Below are positions 9,332 through 19,204 of a DNA stretch of 64,000 nucleotides, piece after piece. Source of the DNA: Sphingobacterium kitahiroshimense. Its GTDB lineage: Bacteria; Bacteroidota; Bacteroidia; Sphingobacteriales; Sphingobacteriaceae. The position numbers and the translations under genes were made by a program. The first letter of the stretch is position 1. Each line of letters opens with the position of its first letter. The notes beneath the pieces are model-generated. The model saw only the letters and a program-made list of their open reading frames with translations. It did not search any database and was not told where the DNA came from. The stretch spans positions 1,550,001 through 1,614,000 of the forward strand of contig NZ_JAOQNK010000001.1 in assembly GCF_025961315.1 (NCBI RefSeq), in the 5' to 3' direction.

Positions 9332-11029
9332 ATGAAAAGACAGCATCTTTTGCGATGTTTATTATTTATATTAATCATGCAAATTTCCTGTAACAAAGTG
9401 GAAACAATCCCCATGGAAGATACCAAACCTATCCGGATTGAAACCCAAGGAATTGAAATCACCGAAGATAAGAAAACCATTTTGACAGCCAATATCTTAC
9501 ATCTTAACACAGATAAGGTTATTGAACATGGATTTGAATTCTTATACATTAGCTATATTGACAACCAGTCAATAGAAAAAACTAAAACCTATCCAATAAC
9601 AGAAAAGGCTGTTCCCGGTCGAGTTTCATTAGCCTTAGAAGATAATATTCTAAATGAGCTAACGAATTTATCACGATACCGTTACTATATTAAAACTGAT
9701 AAAGATGAAATAAAAGGTAATTATGTTCCCCTATATATCACTACTACACAAGATTTCAGTATTCATCCCAATCAAGCAATTACCGGCTATTCTGGTGAAA
9801 CTGTAAAACTGAAAGGAAATTTTAAAGATGTCTCCATAAAATATGATTTATATATTGGTGACCATCCTACTCCGATTCCTTACAACATCAGTAATAACAG
9901 TATCGATTTAAGCTTTACGCTACCCGTCAATGGGTTTAAAGAAGAAGCTTCTGTTTATCTAATTAAAAAAGAAGATACCTCAAATTATCCTTCTCAGTTT
10001 TATATCGCTTCAGTAAAATATCTGACCCGTATCAATCCGCCAGATGATTACAATATTTCTCCTTACTCTTATCTACATTTAACTGTAAAAGAAGGGCCCG
10101 CTTACAACAGTTCCATTATTATTGGCAATAAACTTGTTCCTTATCGCGATTACATTATGCTCAGCGATTACATAAGTCCTGACGATGGTGATGTATTCCG
10201 TTTAGGCTATTATGATGGACGGGACACAGTAATTTTCCCTAAAAAATTACAAATTTTCCGTCCCGACATAAATAAAATATACTTTCCTTCGCTACGAGCT
10301 CATCCTTCTGGAAATGCGCTTGTATTAGGATTAAGCCATGATCAATTATTTGGCGATGTTGCCTTTTCATTAGGTTCGCACCCCGTACATATGGGATATG
10401 ATAATCAAGGTATTTATTCCATCTATCCAGGAAGCTTACCTGATGGTGAATACCCATTGGAAATAAAATCCAAAAATTACCATCTCATATCCCAAAAGAA
10501 ACTAAAAATAGAAACCTTAAAAGCAACCCATCTAACTCAAAACGGTCAGGATATGGGAAGTACGGTCACCGTATTTGGCAACTTTATTAAGGGACACCAT
10601 TATAATATCATGTTAGATAACAATGGTCACTATGGCATACCTGCTGAAGAAGGCAAACTAAATTTTACCATCCCTATGCTCAAAGGCGGCAAACACAATC
10701 TCACAATTGGTTATACAGATGCTCATGAAAATTCAAGTACAGCAATTCAGACCAATCTCACTATAGAAGTTAACCAATTTACATTCACTAGTTTCTCTCC
10801 GCTTAAGGGAAACACCAGCACAAACATAAGGCTAAAAGGTAAATCGATAGCATTTGCGATGATTTATTTTGGAGATAACTGGGTACATGCTTCGCAAGTT
10901 GGCAATTCGCATGACGAAGTAATAATCAGTCTACCCTTTATGACACAACCCGGGAAATACAAAATCAGTGCCCGGATAGGTGAACGCTGGTTACAACTTT
11001 CAGATGCATTTGAAGTAACTAATCCCTAA
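9332..11029 (+). CDS. IPT/TIG-type surface lipoprotein, paralogue 1
   Basis: A 565-residue lipoprotein (Cys20, QISC). The N-terminal domain (about 30-135) has the pattern 'IEHGFEF...RYRYYIKTDKDE', as in fibronectin-like domains of Bacteroidota lipoproteins; the rest is several beta-sandwich repeats, the last (about 485-562) a clear IPT/TIG domain beginning SFSPLKGNTSTNIRLKGKSI. It opens a three-gene array in which all members share this plan. No enzyme motif is visible. The role is likely ligand or polymer binding at the outer membrane, by inference only. Ten bases separate it from the next paralogue, so the array is one operon. Confidence 0.85.
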   Translation: MKRQHLLRCLLFILIMQISCNKVETIPMEDTKPIRIETQGIEITEDKKTILTANILHLNTDKVIEHGFEFLYISYIDNQSIEKTKTYPITEKAVPGRVSLALEDNILNELTNLSRYRYYIKTDKDEIKGNYVPLYITTTQDFSIHPNQAITGYSGETVKLKGNFKDVSIKYDLYIGDHPTPIPYNISNNSIDLSFTLPVNGFKEEASVYLIKKEDTSNYPSQFYIASVKYLTRINPPDDYNISPYSYLHLTVKEGPAYNSSIIIGNKLVPYRDYIMLSDYISPDDGDVFRLGYYDGRDTVIFPKKLQIFRPDINKIYFPSLRAHPSGNALVLGLSHDQLFGDVAFSLGSHPVHMGYDNQGIYSIYPGSLPDGEYPLEIKSKNYHLISQKKLKIETLKATHLTQNGQDMGSTVTVFGNFIKGHHYNIMLDNNGHYGIPAEEGKLNFTIPMLKGGKHNLTIGYTDAHENSSTAIQTNLTIEVNQFTFTSFSPLKGNTSTNIRLKGKSIAFAMIYFGDNWVHASQVGNSHDEVIISLPFMTQPGKYKISARIGERWLQLSDAFEVTNP

Positions 11030-11038
11030 ACGAAGATT

Positions 11039-12757
11039 ATGAAAACAGCATTTTATACAAAAAAATACGTTTTTTTGTTCGCACCTTTTTTTATGGCGAT
11101 TATCCTATCCATAACATCAAGCTGCAAAAAAGAAAACACAACGACCATTTTCGATACCAGATCTATTCAAATCGTAAACGAAGGTGTCAGTGAAATTAGT
11201 GATGACAAGATCATACTAAACGGTATAATCGAAAATTTAAACAGTGAAACCATAATAGATCATGGATTTATCATTAAAGAAGAAAACCAACAGACTGCAG
11301 GAACAACCATAAGTCTTGGCAATACCCCAAAAATTGGCCCATTTCAATATACCTATATCCCACATACCAAACCCGAATTGGGCAATAGCTTCAGTTATCA
11401 TTTTTATCTTAAAACAGACAAATCCTATTATAAATCAGGTGAATACTATTTTAAAGTCGATGGCATAAAGATAATTCAGTCGGGTACATTTGCACAAGCT
11501 ACAGGCGATACCGTTCATATTAAAGGTGAGTTTTCAAAAGTTGATAGCAAATACAGTATAGATATTCTTGATCTCAATGCACGTCAGATTCCTATTGTAT
11601 TAAATAAGGAAAAAACGCAATTATCATTTGTTATGCCTGCGACATTAGGGACACATAATAAAATTGTTAAGGCAACTCTTAATCGTTATGAATCAACAAA
11701 ATTTTACAGCAGACCACTCATCAATCTACGCACATTAGGTCGTATTACCGCGCCCACAAAATTAAATTATTTTTTATATGAACCCGTTGCTTTTGGGGGA
11801 GTAAATTCTTATGAGGTTAATAATTATGACGGCAGCCTACGTTTGATCATAGGTGAACTGCAGATTCCCTTCAGTCCGAATGTCAATTTAAGTACCTTAA
11901 GTAATTTAAAAGGTAGCAGCTTTCGTATCGGGTATTTAAATGGCCGAGACTCTGTCATATTTCCACAACAGATAGCGATCAACAGACCAACTGCAGATCT
12001 TTTTCAATTGACAGCAAAAGAAGCGCACCCGAACACTTTGATCAAATTGCGATTTGATGATTACACCAAGTACTATTACAACTTAGAAAGACCCACGTTG
12101 ATCTTTACGGATCGTGGTAACAGTTACACCATACCAAACAGTCCACATGATTATTCTGAATATTATCTCGGAGAGATTCCCGAAGCCACCTATAACGTTA
12201 ACCTCAAACATGCAATAGGTTCCGTACAGTCTAGTCAACAAGTAAATATTAAAAAATTACATTGGACTCTCCCTACCCAATCCGATTATTATCCAGGAGA
12301 CAATATTACGATTAGTGGAAATTTTATCGATGGCAATCATTATACGTTAAAATTAGAAAACAGCGATTATATTTATGAACTTCCTGTTGTAAAAGACAAA
12401 TTGCAATTTCAGATCCCTTCAATTGCTCATGGGAATACAAGTTGGAAAATCGGATACAAACAATACGATGGCAGTACGTACTTTACAAGTGATGCTTTAA
12501 AGTTTAATGTATTATCACCTGCTTTTGATTCATTTTCTCCTTCTAAAGGAACTGTAGGAGAAGTCATCGTTATGAAAGGCAGAGCGATCAAGTATGCTCA
12601 ACATTTCTTTTTAGGGGATATTCCAATCATTCCGATAATCTCCAACAATGATGAAATCATGTTTCAAATCCCACTCAGCATGTCAAAAGGAAAGATCAGA
12701 TTATCAATCGTCACTAATGGAAAAACGATTTCTCCTGGTTATCTTGAAATTTACTAA
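11039..12757 (+). CDS. IPT/TIG-type surface lipoprotein, paralogue 2
   Basis: A 572-residue paralogue of its neighbours. The lipobox ends at Cys29 (TSSC) and is followed by KKEN, a Lys-acid pattern like the surface-export signals known for Bacteroidota lipoproteins. The first domain carries 'IIDHGFIIKEE' and 'YHFYLKTDKSYYKSGEYYF'; the last 80 residues are an IPT/TIG domain (SFSPSKGTVGEVIVMKGRAI). Its closest relative in the window appears to be the gene at 15421: both share the GRI/RIGY-NGRD and MRLSI-type C-terminal features, so the pair 11039+12780 corresponds to 15421+17180. Function unknown. Confidence 0.85.
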   Translation: MKTAFYTKKYVFLFAPFFMAIILSITSSCKKENTTTIFDTRSIQIVNEGVSEISDDKIILNGIIENLNSETIIDHGFIIKEENQQTAGTTISLGNTPKIGPFQYTYIPHTKPELGNSFSYHFYLKTDKSYYKSGEYYFKVDGIKIIQSGTFAQATGDTVHIKGEFSKVDSKYSIDILDLNARQIPIVLNKEKTQLSFVMPATLGTHNKIVKATLNRYESTKFYSRPLINLRTLGRITAPTKLNYFLYEPVAFGGVNSYEVNNYDGSLRLIIGELQIPFSPNVNLSTLSNLKGSSFRIGYLNGRDSVIFPQQIAINRPTADLFQLTAKEAHPNTLIKLRFDDYTKYYYNLERPTLIFTDRGNSYTIPNSPHDYSEYYLGEIPEATYNVNLKHAIGSVQSSQQVNIKKLHWTLPTQSDYYPGDNITISGNFIDGNHYTLKLENSDYIYELPVVKDKLQFQIPSIAHGNTSWKIGYKQYDGSTYFTSDALKFNVLSPAFDSFSPSKGTVGEVIVMKGRAIKYAQHFFLGDIPIIPIISNNDEIMFQIPLSMSKGKIRLSIVTNGKTISPGYLEIY

Positions 12758-12779
12758 TCCATCATACTATATATACGAT

Positions 12780-14477
12780 ATGAAACGCATTATATATCTC
12801 TTAGTCGTAACAATAATCACGTTAGGTAGTTGTACCAAAACCGAAAATAAAGTAGAGGCTGTCGACACCAAACCTATAAATTTAGAAGCACCTATAGTTG
12901 ACGGAATATCCAAGGAAGGAGCCACACTTTCGTGCCGTATCCTTTCTCTCAACAATGAGTCTGTCCAAGACTATGGAGTTCTGATCTATAAGATGGAAAG
13001 TGGAAATTTGAAAAAAGAGCAAGAGATATCGGTCGGTAAAGACGTAAAAATTGGAAAACTTAATTACTCCTTTCTTCCGAAGGGAGGATTAAAGAGTTAT
13101 GAAACCTATGCTATTGCTTTTTATATACAAACCGAAAAAGGATTTTATAGATCAATTCCCACTACAATCCACTGGAATAATATCGCTATACAAGCTGTTG
13201 ATCAAAAAAATGTCACATCGGGTGAAAAAATTATTGTTAACGGAAATTTTGAAGGCATCGACGAATCATATTTCGTCCTCAATTCTGGTAATCAATCAAG
13301 TGTTTCCTATCAAATAAGTTCAGATAAAAAAAGTTTAACCTTTGATATCCCTAAAACCACAGTACCACACGGGACTACAATGGAATTTTATCTGCAAAAT
13401 AAAACAAATAATAGTTCTTTACCTGGGTATGAAAGCTATTTACTGGCACGCGTTAAAATAGTCGGTACTATTGATCCGATCACTGTCACTCAGATTTACT
13501 TAGGCACTCCGATCAAGCTTACAGGAAAAAATCTACCCAATATGTATGATTCGCCAGCAGACTTTCAATTGATTGTAAACGGAATAAAAGTAAAATATCA
13601 AAATCCATTAAACTTAATAGATGTGGAAGGGTTAAAGGGCAATAATTTTAAGATTGGTTATACTAATGGTAAAGAAGAGATCATATTCCCTATTCCCGTC
13701 AAGCTATTTACACCTAATAAAGACGATATCAGTTTTGCTACACAAGTAGTACATCCAAAGAGCACATTGCAGATTAAAGGTCTAAAATTTGGGCAATTCT
13801 TTAATTACAGTCAAGTGACAGTCCTATTCGACGGCAAAGCATTGCCACCTAGCTACGATTATAACGATGAGTATTTAAATGTTACCGTCCCTGATGTAGC
13901 AAACGGCTTTTATAGTGTTGGTATCAACAGTGCCTTTTATGATAAACTAGAAAGCAAAAATAAGATTGAAGTTCGAAAACTTGTGTTATCAAATATAGAT
14001 GTGCAGCAAGCTTACGTTGGCGATAAAATTACGATCAAAGGTTCCTTTATTGATGGTCAACAATATGGTTTGGCATTAAATGACAATGGATATTTTGATG
14101 TGAAAGCCGATAATGGAGAAGTAAGCTTCCTGGTTCCAGATAGTAAGACTGGCCATACCGCTATTAAAATATATTACTATGGAACCAATGATCAATATTA
14201 TGCCGGAGAAAATCTTTCTTTCAAAATAGAAAAAAGTAGCATCAGCAGCGTAAGTCCACTGCAAGCATACCCTGGCGACCTGATTACCGTAAAAGGAAAT
14301 GGATTGACACAGGCTAGTTTTGTTTATTTAGGTGGAAAGTATGTTAATGTTGTAAATAGAACCAAAGATGGATTTCAATTTTTAGCACCATCCAATTTTA
14401 TCCAGTCTAAAGGACGTGTTACCATCAATATCAATGAGGATATTATCCAGTCGGACGACTATATTGAAATCAAGTAA
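12780..14477 (+). CDS. IPT/TIG-type surface lipoprotein, paralogue 3 (B type)
   Basis: The ATG at 12780 is chosen because it starts a perfect lipoprotein signal (MKRIIYLLVVTIITLGSC, Cys18); the open frame extends 132 bases further upstream into the previous gene but without signal features. The mature protein (565 residues before cleavage) starts TKTENKVEA and has the same order of domains as its paralogues, ending in an IPT/TIG domain (VSPLQAYPGDLITVKGNGL). It is the 'B' type together with the gene at 17180: both start with Cys-x-Lys-Thr-Glu and have 'QDYGVLIY'/'TDYGIVIG' in the first domain. A terminator follows at 14520. Confidence 0.85.
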   Translation: MKRIIYLLVVTIITLGSCTKTENKVEAVDTKPINLEAPIVDGISKEGATLSCRILSLNNESVQDYGVLIYKMESGNLKKEQEISVGKDVKIGKLNYSFLPKGGLKSYETYAIAFYIQTEKGFYRSIPTTIHWNNIAIQAVDQKNVTSGEKIIVNGNFEGIDESYFVLNSGNQSSVSYQISSDKKSLTFDIPKTTVPHGTTMEFYLQNKTNNSSLPGYESYLLARVKIVGTIDPITVTQIYLGTPIKLTGKNLPNMYDSPADFQLIVNGIKVKYQNPLNLIDVEGLKGNNFKIGYTNGKEEIIFPIPVKLFTPNKDDISFATQVVHPKSTLQIKGLKFGQFFNYSQVTVLFDGKALPPSYDYNDEYLNVTVPDVANGFYSVGINSAFYDKLESKNKIEVRKLVLSNIDVQQAYVGDKITIKGSFIDGQQYGLALNDNGYFDVKADNGEVSFLVPDSKTGHTAIKIYYYGTNDQYYAGENLSFKIEKSSISSVSPLQAYPGDLITVKGNGLTQASFVYLGGKYVNVVNRTKDGFQFLAPSNFIQSKGRVTININEDIIQSDDYIEIK

Positions 14478-14519
14478 TAATGCATGATACGAGCATAGTC
14501 AAACAGTAAAAATAATAAA

Positions 14520-14543
14520 AGCACCCAGTGAGAGGTGCTTTTT
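14520..14543 (+). terminator. Rho-independent terminator of lipoprotein array 1
   Basis: Stem AGCACC / GGTGCT with an eight-base loop and a T run, 43 bases after the stop of the third lipoprotein gene. Confidence 0.85.
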
Positions 14544-14608
14544 CCTTTCCATCACTGCTGGCATTTTTTCAAGAGTACTATCAAAAATGGAAATTAGTTT
14601 AGTATATT

Positions 14609-14683
14609 AGGGTCTGGTTAATCATCAATTCGGACTTGGTTTGATGGATTGCCCTAGATAGTTACATATCTGGGGCTTTTTTT
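14609..14683 (+). ncRNA. Putative small RNA with two hairpins, copy 2
   Basis: Second copy of the block at 7129-7243, including about 40 bases upstream of the predicted start. The -7 element is TAGTTTAG (one mismatch). Hairpin 1 is TCATCAA 14622-14628 / TTGATGG 14641-14647; the terminator hairpin is GCCCTAGATAG 14651-14661 / ATATCTGGGGC 14666-14676 followed by seven T. Relative to copy 1, substitutions in stem 1 and in the terminator stem give G-U pairs rather than mismatches (one terminal pair is lost), consistent with selection on the RNA fold. Confidence 0.55.
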
Positions 14684-14803
14684 GTGGTAATACAAAAAGC
14701 AATTATGGTTTAGATAAAGATTTAATTAAAGACTCCTTTTCTATGTTTAAGAATTATTGAGGATAGATATCGCTTTTTTTATATTCCCCTTAGAACTGTT
14801 TCA

Positions 14804-14945
14804 GCTAGTAAGAAAGTTATGAGGTGACATTGTTAATAGGTTAGTTAAATGGTGAGGAGTGGCGATTGTTAATCCGTTAGTAAGAAAGTTATGGGATTAG
14901 ATCGTAAGCAGGTTAATTAAACGGCTATGAGACTGCGGAATCAGT
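14804..14945 (+). repeat. 72-bp imperfect tandem repeat, two units
   Basis: The segment AGTAAGAAAGTTATG occurs at 14807 and again at 14879, and AGGTTAGTTAAATGG / AGGTTAATTAAACGG are also 72 bases apart. The units are diverged, non-coding in all frames that I tried, and have no evident function. Confidence 0.6.
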
Positions 14946-15084
14946 ACTTTAGAAATCGTATACTTTAGTTCCTCATGAAATTAATATTATGTACCACTTA
15001 CCCTTTGGTATATTATAAAATTTTGCGTTATTTCACAATGTTGATAATTAATCTAAATACATTTTCCCCAAACAAAACGTTCTG

Positions 15085-15249
15085 ATGCTTTATGCACGCG
15101 TTACTGCTGAGGAGATCAAAGAATTACAACAACTAAAAGGCAATACCAGTGTCCATAACTTCCTCATGCAGCTAAAACACTTGATTAGAAGTGATACAAT
15201 AAAAAGCTATGTAATAAATAATAAATATTTATATTTGAACGAAATATAA
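15085..15249 (+). CDS. Small hypothetical protein or gene remnant (54 aa)
   Basis: An open frame from ATG 15085 to TAA 15249 codes for a 54-residue, mixed-charge, helical peptide (MLYARVTAEEIKELQQLKGN at its start). The codon use and the amphipathic pattern look protein-like, unlike the surrounding DNA, and the first 35 residues resemble the start of a DNA-binding or transposase-type helix bundle. It may be the end of a decayed gene. I do not recognise a family. Confidence 0.35.
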   Translation: MLYARVTAEEIKELQQLKGNTSVHNFLMQLKHLIRSDTIKSYVINNKYLYLNEI

Positions 15250-15420
15250 ATCACCTTTTATACTAAAGTTAAGTTGCTCTCCAAAATCCATGTAGTCTTT
15301 TAGTTTCTATGCTCTTATTTCATTTAAGACTGGACCTTAAAGTATACCTGCTATTAAAGATCAATCTACAGCCATAATAAAAAGATTTTTTATGCACATC
15401 AAATAACATTTTTAATTAGC

Positions 15421-17154
15421 ATGTACTTTAAGTTTACCAATTCCATTCTGCGCACGGCACTTCCTTACAGCCTGCTCATCTTTACTATTTCTTTCTTTTT
15501 ACTAAGCTGCAGTAAAGAAGAAAAAATAACTATGATCGATACAACTCCAATTTCAATAGAAATAGATGGTTACAAAAACTTAAAAAAAGATGAAATCACA
15601 TTGTTAGGTAAAGTAACCTACCTAAATGATGAAAAAATTATTGATTTTGGATGGATTATCCAAGAACGTTTATTTGATGAGTCAGGAAAAGAAAAAGTGG
15701 TGGAAACTACAATCAGCATGGGCAAAGATCCAAAAGTAGGTACCGTCGAATATCATTACAAACCCAAAAAAAAGTTCGAATTCAATCAAGATTATAGTTA
15801 TTTCTTATACTTAAAGACTGAAGAAAATGTTTACCGTTCAGAAAGCAATTCCTTTGTATTTAATGGCCTTGTTATAAAGACAGAGAAAACGTTAAAAGCT
15901 GCATTTGGCGATCAAGTAACCATAGAGGGGGATTTCAGTATAATAAATAGCGACTTTCAGCTCCAAATTGATGATTTTACAACGACAAGTATTCCTTATG
16001 AAGTAAAAAAAAATGGAACAATACTTAATTTTCAATTTCCCAAAAACCCTGGAAACATTTTCAGTGGTGAAGAACTAAATATTACCCTTAATAAAGTTGA
16101 TCGAAACAAAACATACCGTGCCATTATAGGAAAAATTAAAGTCATAGCCACTGCAGAAGTGTCTGCAAAATTAAGTTACAAGTTTAGCGAGTCAATTGAC
16201 TTTACGTCAAATGATTATTCACCTTCTAATCCACGCAATGGTTATCTAAAACTACTAATTGGAGACAATATTATTGATTTCACCAATAACGTCTATTTTA
16301 GGCACCTCAAAAAGGTCTCTCCGACCATGCGTATTGGATATATTAATGATCGAGATACTGTTATCTTTAAAGATGTCGTTACTTTTGAATTACCAGACCA
16401 AAAGCTAATTAATTTTAGCAGTATTGCTGTACATCCCCATTCCGATTTCAAACTTACAGGTGTAAATTTTGGTCAATACTTCACCAATCTTAATCCAATT
16501 GCACTTTTCGATAATAAATATCAAATATCATATCATGAGAATAATAATAGTTTCGTCGTCCCCGATATCCCAGACGGCACCTATAGTCTTACATTAAGAT
16601 ATCCGATAGGTACATTAAACATACCCAAAAACATTGAAGTCAGAAAATTAAAATGGACCAGTTTATCTACTATTAATCCCCATTATGGTGAAACTGTCAC
16701 TATCAAGGGTAATTTTATCAAAGGTCAAGAGTATAGGATATTGACTCCCGAAAATCAAGACCAAGCGACGGTAGTTGCAGAAAAAGAAAATCAACTCGAA
16801 GTCGTAATATCGCCAAGATCTTTCTCTTCAGGTGAATGGAAAATAGGATATCGTGACCAGGATTACAACTTTACTTACAACGATAAAAGTCAATTTGTAA
16901 CAATCAAATCACCTGTGCTTACTTCAGCCAGCCCTCTCCGCGGAAGAATAGGCCAAGTGATCACACTGAAAGGAGCAGGTATTTCCTATATTAATCGCGT
17001 TATGCTCGGCGATATGGATGTATACCGCACCGAAATAAACAATAATGAAATTCAAATCACAGTACCATCTTATGCACCAAAAGGCAAGATGAGATTGTCA
17101 ATTATTACAAAAGACCAAATAAACACGCTACCAGAATTATTTGAAGTTTATTAA
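15421..17154 (+). CDS. IPT/TIG-type surface lipoprotein, paralogue 4
   Basis: A 577-residue lipoprotein (Cys30 in FFLLSC, followed by SKEEK, a surface-export-like acidic stretch). First domain with 'IIDFGWIIQE' and 'YFLYLKTEENVYRSES'; several beta-sandwich repeats; C-terminal IPT/TIG domain (SASPLRGRIGQVITLKGAGI, about residues 498-575). It is closest to paralogue 2 at 11039 and is followed 25 bases later by a B-type paralogue, just as paralogue 2 is, so the two-gene array is best read as a duplicated A-B pair. No enzyme motif is visible; extracellular binding is an inference. Confidence 0.85.
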   Translation: MYFKFTNSILRTALPYSLLIFTISFFLLSCSKEEKITMIDTTPISIEIDGYKNLKKDEITLLGKVTYLNDEKIIDFGWIIQERLFDESGKEKVVETTISMGKDPKVGTVEYHYKPKKKFEFNQDYSYFLYLKTEENVYRSESNSFVFNGLVIKTEKTLKAAFGDQVTIEGDFSIINSDFQLQIDDFTTTSIPYEVKKNGTILNFQFPKNPGNIFSGEELNITLNKVDRNKTYRAIIGKIKVIATAEVSAKLSYKFSESIDFTSNDYSPSNPRNGYLKLLIGDNIIDFTNNVYFRHLKKVSPTMRIGYINDRDTVIFKDVVTFELPDQKLINFSSIAVHPHSDFKLTGVNFGQYFTNLNPIALFDNKYQISYHENNNSFVVPDIPDGTYSLTLRYPIGTLNIPKNIEVRKLKWTSLSTINPHYGETVTIKGNFIKGQEYRILTPENQDQATVVAEKENQLEVVISPRSFSSGEWKIGYRDQDYNFTYNDKSQFVTIKSPVLTSASPLRGRIGQVITLKGAGISYINRVMLGDMDVYRTEINNNEIQITVPSYAPKGKMRLSIITKDQINTLPELFEVY

Positions 17155-17179
17155 TTTAATATACAGCACAAAATTAGCA

Positions 17180-18862
17180 ATGAAAACTCTAATCCATTAT
17201 ATCTTATTTTTAATCACGCTACTGGTTATAGGATGCAGCAAGACAGAAGACCGTGTAGAAGCTGGAATCACAAAACCATTTCTTTTTGACGAGATGAAGC
17301 TTGAAAGCATGAATGGGGAAAGTATTGTCTTTTCAAGCAAACTCTTAGAGGAAAATAAGGATAAAATAACAGACTACGGTATTGTGATAGGATATACCCA
17401 AAGCGGAGAAACAAATGAAGAAAAAATTTCACTTGGTACAACGCCTATATTGGGACCGATTTCTTACGAATATAAACCGAAATCACCATTCAAAGTGGCG
17501 ACAGATTACTACGTACAATTCTATATCCAAACAGCAAAAGGATTTTACACGAGTCATAAATTACCCTTCACAGCTGGTTACCTACAAGTAACAGAAGGGC
17601 TTCACCAATATGCCAATACGGGAGATACCATATCGGTAGGAGGCAATTTTGATGGTATTGATAAGGACTTCAAATTAAAAAACTCAATAAATGATGTAAG
17701 TATACCATTCACCATCAACACGGAAAAAAATCTTATCACATTTATTGTACCCCAAAATTCCTTAGATCATGGGGCTGGTATCCGTTTCAATCTCGTTAAA
17801 CAAAAATCTAACACTGAAAAATTTATTTTTGAATTATGTGAAACGATCATTGTGGCCAAATTAAACCCTCCTTCAGAAAAAAAAGTGTATCTAACAGATG
17901 CCATTACCTTCACTGGAACTAATCTCCCCGGACCATATAGTTACAGGGATGAGTTATGGTTATTAATAGGTGGACAAAAGTTCAAGTTTCAAAGTACGAT
18001 ATCCCTAGCGATTATAGATGGCCTTAAAGGTACAAGTTTCAAAATTGGTTATTTAAGTGGTAATGATAGCATTATCTTCCCCCACCCTATTGAACTTCTT
18101 CAGCCTGGGGGACAAAACATACATATATCCCCTAAAGTTGTCCACCCATCTTCAAATTCTCTTATTACTGGTGATAATTTTGAAAAATTTTACGGAGCGG
18201 CATGGAACACGATATATGTTGGAAAACAAGTAGTAGAGAAGCCAAGTTATTACGACCGAGGGTTTTCATTTAAGATTCCTCAAATGAAAGACGGAACATA
18301 TACAGTGACAATTTCCAATCCATTTTTTAACATAAGCAGTACCGAAACAGTAGAAGTCCGCAAATTAAAAATAGCCGACATCAGTACTACGACCGTATAT
18401 CCTGAAGAAAAAATTACGATAAAAGGTAATTTTATAGATTATACCAACTATGTAGTACGTATTGGCGAACATGAGGTTATTGCATTAGCACTAAATGGAG
18501 AAATTACGTTTAACAACAGCTCAGAAAGTAGTGGCACTAAAACCGTTTCAGTCTGCTATGTAGCAAATGATGGTGAAACGACTTTTGCGGATAAAACTTT
18601 TAACGTCAAATCTGAAAAAGGATTTATTAGTTCCGTCAATAAAACTGAAGGCTATCCTGGAGATGTGATTACTGTTAAGGGAAAAGGGTTTTCAGTATTT
18701 GCCACTTACAAATTAGGTAATACTCCAATTATTATGCTTAATAGAACGTCTGATGAATTTACATTTTTGATTCCCACAAATTTGCCAAAAGGAAAAAGTA
18801 AAATATCAATCAACATGGGTGACTACATACTTGAATCACCAGATTATCTTGACATAAAATAA
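17180..18862 (+). CDS. IPT/TIG-type surface lipoprotein, paralogue 5 (B type)
   Basis: The ATG at 17180 is used since it begins a clean lipoprotein signal (MKTLIHYILFLITLLVIGC, Cys19); an ATG 39 bases upstream would overlap the previous gene and spoil the signal. The 560-residue product has 'TDYGIVIGYTQSGE' in its first domain, the conserved 'FKIGYLSGNDSIIFP' stretch in its middle, and a final IPT/TIG domain starting SVNKTEGYPGDVITVKGKGF. Its closest relative here is the gene at 12780. It ends the second array; no strong T-rich terminator follows at once, but a hairpin occurs at 18956-18980. Confidence 0.85.
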   Translation: MKTLIHYILFLITLLVIGCSKTEDRVEAGITKPFLFDEMKLESMNGESIVFSSKLLEENKDKITDYGIVIGYTQSGETNEEKISLGTTPILGPISYEYKPKSPFKVATDYYVQFYIQTAKGFYTSHKLPFTAGYLQVTEGLHQYANTGDTISVGGNFDGIDKDFKLKNSINDVSIPFTINTEKNLITFIVPQNSLDHGAGIRFNLVKQKSNTEKFIFELCETIIVAKLNPPSEKKVYLTDAITFTGTNLPGPYSYRDELWLLIGGQKFKFQSTISLAIIDGLKGTSFKIGYLSGNDSIIFPHPIELLQPGGQNIHISPKVVHPSSNSLITGDNFEKFYGAAWNTIYVGKQVVEKPSYYDRGFSFKIPQMKDGTYTVTISNPFFNISSTETVEVRKLKIADISTTTVYPEEKITIKGNFIDYTNYVVRIGEHEVIALALNGEITFNNSSESSGTKTVSVCYVANDGETTFADKTFNVKSEKGFISSVNKTEGYPGDVITVKGKGFSVFATYKLGNTPIIMLNRTSDEFTFLIPTNLPKGKSKISINMGDYILESPDYLDIK

Positions 18863-18955
18863 AATATCAATCAACAATGCCTTAAACAATTAGGAAGATT
18901 AACGTCACTTCTGGAGTTTCATGCATAAAACAAAAAATAATACCTTTTATAATAA

Positions 18956-18980
18956 AGGGGATAGCAAAAAGCTACCCCCT
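18956..18980 (-). terminator. Hairpin after the small membrane-protein genes, copy 1
   Basis: AGGGGATAGC and GCTACCCCCT form a 10-base stem with one mismatch around an A5 loop. The equivalent hairpin at 23982-24010 is longer. It lies in the convergent space between the lipoprotein array (plus) and the small minus-strand genes and may terminate both. Confidence 0.5.
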
Positions 18981-19030
18981 ATAAACTGTGAACCTTTAAA
19001 GTTAATCTCGTCTCATTTTAGGAGAAAAAA

Positions 19031-19204
19031 CTAGTCGCTTTTACGTCGCCGTACTCTACCTAGGAGCCTACTGGTCACAAAACTCACAACTGTACCTAAT
19101 GCTGCCATCAAGGCTGTTTGGAATAAATCCCCCAAAGAAAAGCTTGCCCAGGTCGAACACAGCTTCCCACCTATAGTACCGATCCGTATATCATTCCATT
19201 TCAT
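19031..19204 (-). CDS. Small holin-like membrane protein (57 aa), copy 1
   Basis: The ATG at 19204 gives a 57-residue protein (MKWNDIRIGTIGGK at the start) with one membrane-spanning or amphipathic helix (LFQTALMAALGTVVSFVTSRLL) and a strongly basic tail (RVRRRKSD). Nearly the same protein is encoded at 24062-24235. The start codon overlaps the end of the preceding small gene by 14 bases in both copies, so the two are translationally coupled. Size and topology recall phage holins, and the complete copy sits beside a DUF5675 gene often found in phages; this is only an analogy. Confidence 0.7.
   Translation of the reverse strand: MKWNDIRIGTIGGKLCSTWASFSLGDLFQTALMAALGTVVSFVTSRLLGRVRRRKSD

Larger units (their letters stand above)
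14478..15420. other. Intergenic region between the two lipoprotein arrays
   Basis: Holds the terminator at 14520, the second small-RNA copy (14609-14683), a 72-bp imperfect tandem repeat (14804-14945) and a 54-codon ORF (15085-15249). The remaining sequence, 14946-15084 and 15250-15420, shows nothing that I can name. Confidence 0.6.
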
